Part shown: piece by piece, positions 6,963 to 7,550 of the stretch
Layout: each line of letters starts with the position of its first letter
How positions within the stretch are numbered: position 1 is the stretch's first letter
Assembly (NCBI GenBank): GCA_035535055.1
Contig: DATLQT010000041.1
Location: 1-7,550, forward strand
Length of the DNA: 7,550 bases
Source: UBA6019 sp035535055
GTDB lineage: Bacteria > Chloroflexota > Dormibacteria > Dormibacterales > Dormibacteraceae
Direction of reading: 5' to 3'
The notes under the pieces: generated by a model
The model's input: the letters and a program-made list of their open reading frames with translations, nothing else
Databases searched by the model: none
Told to the model about the DNA's origin: nothing
Position numbers and translations under genes: made by a program

Positions 6963-7550
6963 ATGGAATTCAACTTCACCGCTGACCAGCTGGCGATCCG
7001 GGACACGATCCGCGAGCTGGTCCAGGACAAGGTCGTACCCCGGGCGGCCGAGCTCGACCAGAAGATGGAGTACCCCAAGGACATCGCCAAGCTCTTCGCC
7101 GAGAACGGCATCCTCGGCATCCCCTTCCCCGAGGAGTACGGCGGGGTGAGCGGCTCCAGCGTCAGCATCTGCATGGGGGTGGAGGAGATCGCCAAGGGCG
7201 ACGCCACCTGCTCTTTGCTGCTGGCGGTCCAGGCGCTGGGCTCCTATCCGATCCTGCTGGCCGGTACCGAGGAGCAAAAGCACCGGCTCTGCCCGCCGCT
7301 GGCGGCCGGGGACCAGCTCGCCTGCTACGCGCTCAGCGAGCCCAACAGCGGCTCCGACGCGGCCGCCATGAAGAGCACCGCCAAGCGCTACGGCGACGAG
7401 TACGTGCTGAACGGCAGCAAGATCTTCATCACCGGCGCCAGCGAGGCCTCGGTCATGGTCGCCTTCGCGCGGACCGACCCCGAGGCCGGCGCCAAGGGGA
7501 TCAGCGCCTTCGTGCTGGAGAAGGACAAGAGCCCCTGGAAGGTCGAGAAG
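6963..7550 (+). CDS. Acyl-CoA dehydrogenase (third of three), 3' end cut off
   Basis: This is the N-terminal half (196 codons, no stop before the edge) of another FAD-dependent acyl-CoA dehydrogenase; the full protein should be about 380 residues. It starts MEFNFTADQLAIRDTIREL, followed by a basic/acidic helix with PRAAELDQK. GIPFPEEYGGVSG is the first-domain turn, AGTEEQKHR precedes the substrate region, and SEPNSGSD (125-132) is the FAD/substrate motif, then LNGSKIFITGAS, FARTDPEAGAKGISAFVLEKD in the middle domain. The catalytic glutamate and C-terminal domain lie beyond the window. The ATG at 6963 is 12 bases after the previous stop, without a strong ribosome-binding site. It is a diverged paralogue of its upstream neighbour, not a recent copy, because the two differ throughout except at motifs. 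The two may form a heteromer or act on different chain lengths; the sequence does not tell. Confidence 0.93.
   Translation, partial: MEFNFTADQLAIRDTIRELVQDKVVPRAAELDQKMEYPKDIAKLFAENGILGIPFPEEYGGVSGSSVSICMGVEEIAKGDATCSLLLAVQALGSYPILLAGTEEQKHRLCPPLAAGDQLACYALSEPNSGSDAAAMKSTAKRYGDEYVLNGSKIFITGASEASVMVAFARTDPEAGAKGISAFVLEKDKSPWKVEK

Noticed and set aside
6925..7149. Open frame of 74 codons across the gap before the third dehydrogenase
   Set aside because: It is S/R/T-rich, out of frame with both flanking dehydrogenases and overlaps their conserved motifs.

Overview
The window is a gene-dense, very GC-rich stretch of a bacterial chromosome with almost no intergenic DNA. Many genes appear to start with GTG or TTG, stops and starts overlap, and G/C dominates third codon positions. 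Gene content (sucCD, three acyl-CoA dehydrogenases, a CoA-transferase-like pair, DUF2752 and a cupin) suggests a heterotrophic, acyl-CoA-degrading soil-type bacterium, for example from Actinomycetota, Chloroflexota or Dormibacterota. That placement is inference, as there is no marker gene that fixes the phylum. No rRNA, tRNA, CRISPR array, insertion sequence or convincing rho-independent terminator was seen, and no gene-free stretch reaches 300 bases.

Region 1 (1-3907, plus strand) is a tightly coupled run: sucC (left end cut off), sucD, a small DUF2752 membrane protein, an acyl-CoA dehydrogenase and a one-domain cupin. Junctions are 4-base overlaps (ATGA, TTGA, GTGA) or a 1-base gap, so the five genes are probably one transcript with coupled translation. 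It joins the TCA-cycle succinyl-CoA step to a beta-oxidation-type oxidation.

Region 2 (3855-5773, minus strand) is a three-gene run converging on region 1: an unrecognised 140-residue protein, then A and B subunits of a class I CoA-transferase-like enzyme. Both subunits look altered where the family keeps its active site: the A subunit lacks the usual G-G-F signature and the B subunit has histidine where the catalytic glutamate is expected. The pair may therefore not be a CoA-transferase; a hydrolase or lyase acting on an acyl-CoA, as in the steroid-ring hydrolase IpdAB, is a possible alternative. This is the most interesting item in the window.

Region 3 (5799-7550, plus strand) holds two further acyl-CoA dehydrogenases in tandem, the second cut by the right edge. 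Regions 2 and 3 diverge from a 25-base gap whose only AT-rich patch, TATTTTA, reads as a -10 hexamer on both strands 9 to 11 bases before each start codon. This suggests a shared bidirectional promoter and (nearly) leaderless transcripts. Together, regions 2 and 3 look like a small acyl-CoA degradation locus: dehydrogenation by the two flavoenzymes and processing by the CoA-transferase-like pair. The substrate cannot be read from the sequence.
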